From assembly GCF_032362555.1 (NCBI RefSeq), contig NC_083522.1, forward strand, positions 7,976,001 to 8,040,000: a DNA stretch of 64,000 nucleotides, read 5' to 3'. This document shows positions 63,971 to 64,000 of the stretch, one piece after another. The notes below the pieces were generated by a model. The model ran no database searches. It was given only the letters and a program-made list of their open reading frames with translations, and was not told the DNA's origin. The stretch comes from Amyelois transitella (taxonomy: Eukaryota > Arthropoda > Insecta > Lepidoptera > Pyralidae). The stretch's first letter is position 1. Each line of letters begins with the position of its first letter. Position numbers and translations under genes: made by a program.

Positions 63971-64000
63971 GAAAAGTAGTCTTTAAGTATTTTTAACACT

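Overview
This window is a piece of an insect nuclear genome, almost certainly from a moth or butterfly. The evidence is intron-rich, AT-rich DNA with GT-AG introns; about 30 copies of a short SINE-like repeat with TATG tails; Helitrons ending in CTAG with a CGCGGACGAAGTCGCGG-type hairpin; a tRNA-derived SINE; the dispersed repeat that begins CCGGCCAAGTGCGAGTCGGA; and ionotropic receptors of the IR75 type. There are five protein-coding genes. I assembled each from exons by matching frames, splice sites and family motifs by eye; nothing was computed.

Layout. 1-2716: intergenic DNA with a mariner transposon (460-2716) split by a hAT-type element (1055-1981), which itself holds a tRNA-derived SINE. 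2717-9578: AT-rich DNA with repeat fragments and no gene that I can support. 9579-28642 (minus): fem-1 homolog B, 15 exons, substrate receptor of a cullin-2 ubiquitin ligase. 30035-40508 (plus): TMEM214, 10 exons, head-to-head with fem-1B. 43054-45336 (minus): TATDN1-type TatD nuclease, 6 exons, tail-to-tail with TMEM214. 46616-52296 (minus): a complete IR75-type ionotropic receptor, 11 exons, 609 aa. 53844-63804 (minus): a second, tandem IR75-type receptor, of which nine exons (532 codons) lie in the window and the first two lie beyond its right end.

The three housekeeping genes (ubiquitin-ligase receptor, ER membrane protein, TatD nuclease) have no evident functional link to one another. 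The two receptors are a tandem duplication with the same intron phases and five of nine comparable exons of identical length; IR75 receptors act in olfactory neurons that sense acids.

Mobile DNA fills much of the introns and spacers: mariner, Tc1, two pogo/Tigger-type elements, hAT, Helitrons, a MITE, RTE-like LINE 3' ends, and two SINE families that share a head. I found no CRISPR, operon, prophage or other bacterial-type system, and nothing I would call a new biological system. The most notable observations are: (1) a second copy of part of fem-1B exon 7 inside intron 7, in which all nine base differences over 14 codons are synonymous although the frame is broken further on; (2) a 2.06-kb pogo-like element with nine copies of one motif at its ends and a Cys/His finger coded near its 3' end; (3) perfect fold-back hairpins created inside two unrelated transposons; (4) four SINE copies sitting within about 25 bases of 5' splice sites.
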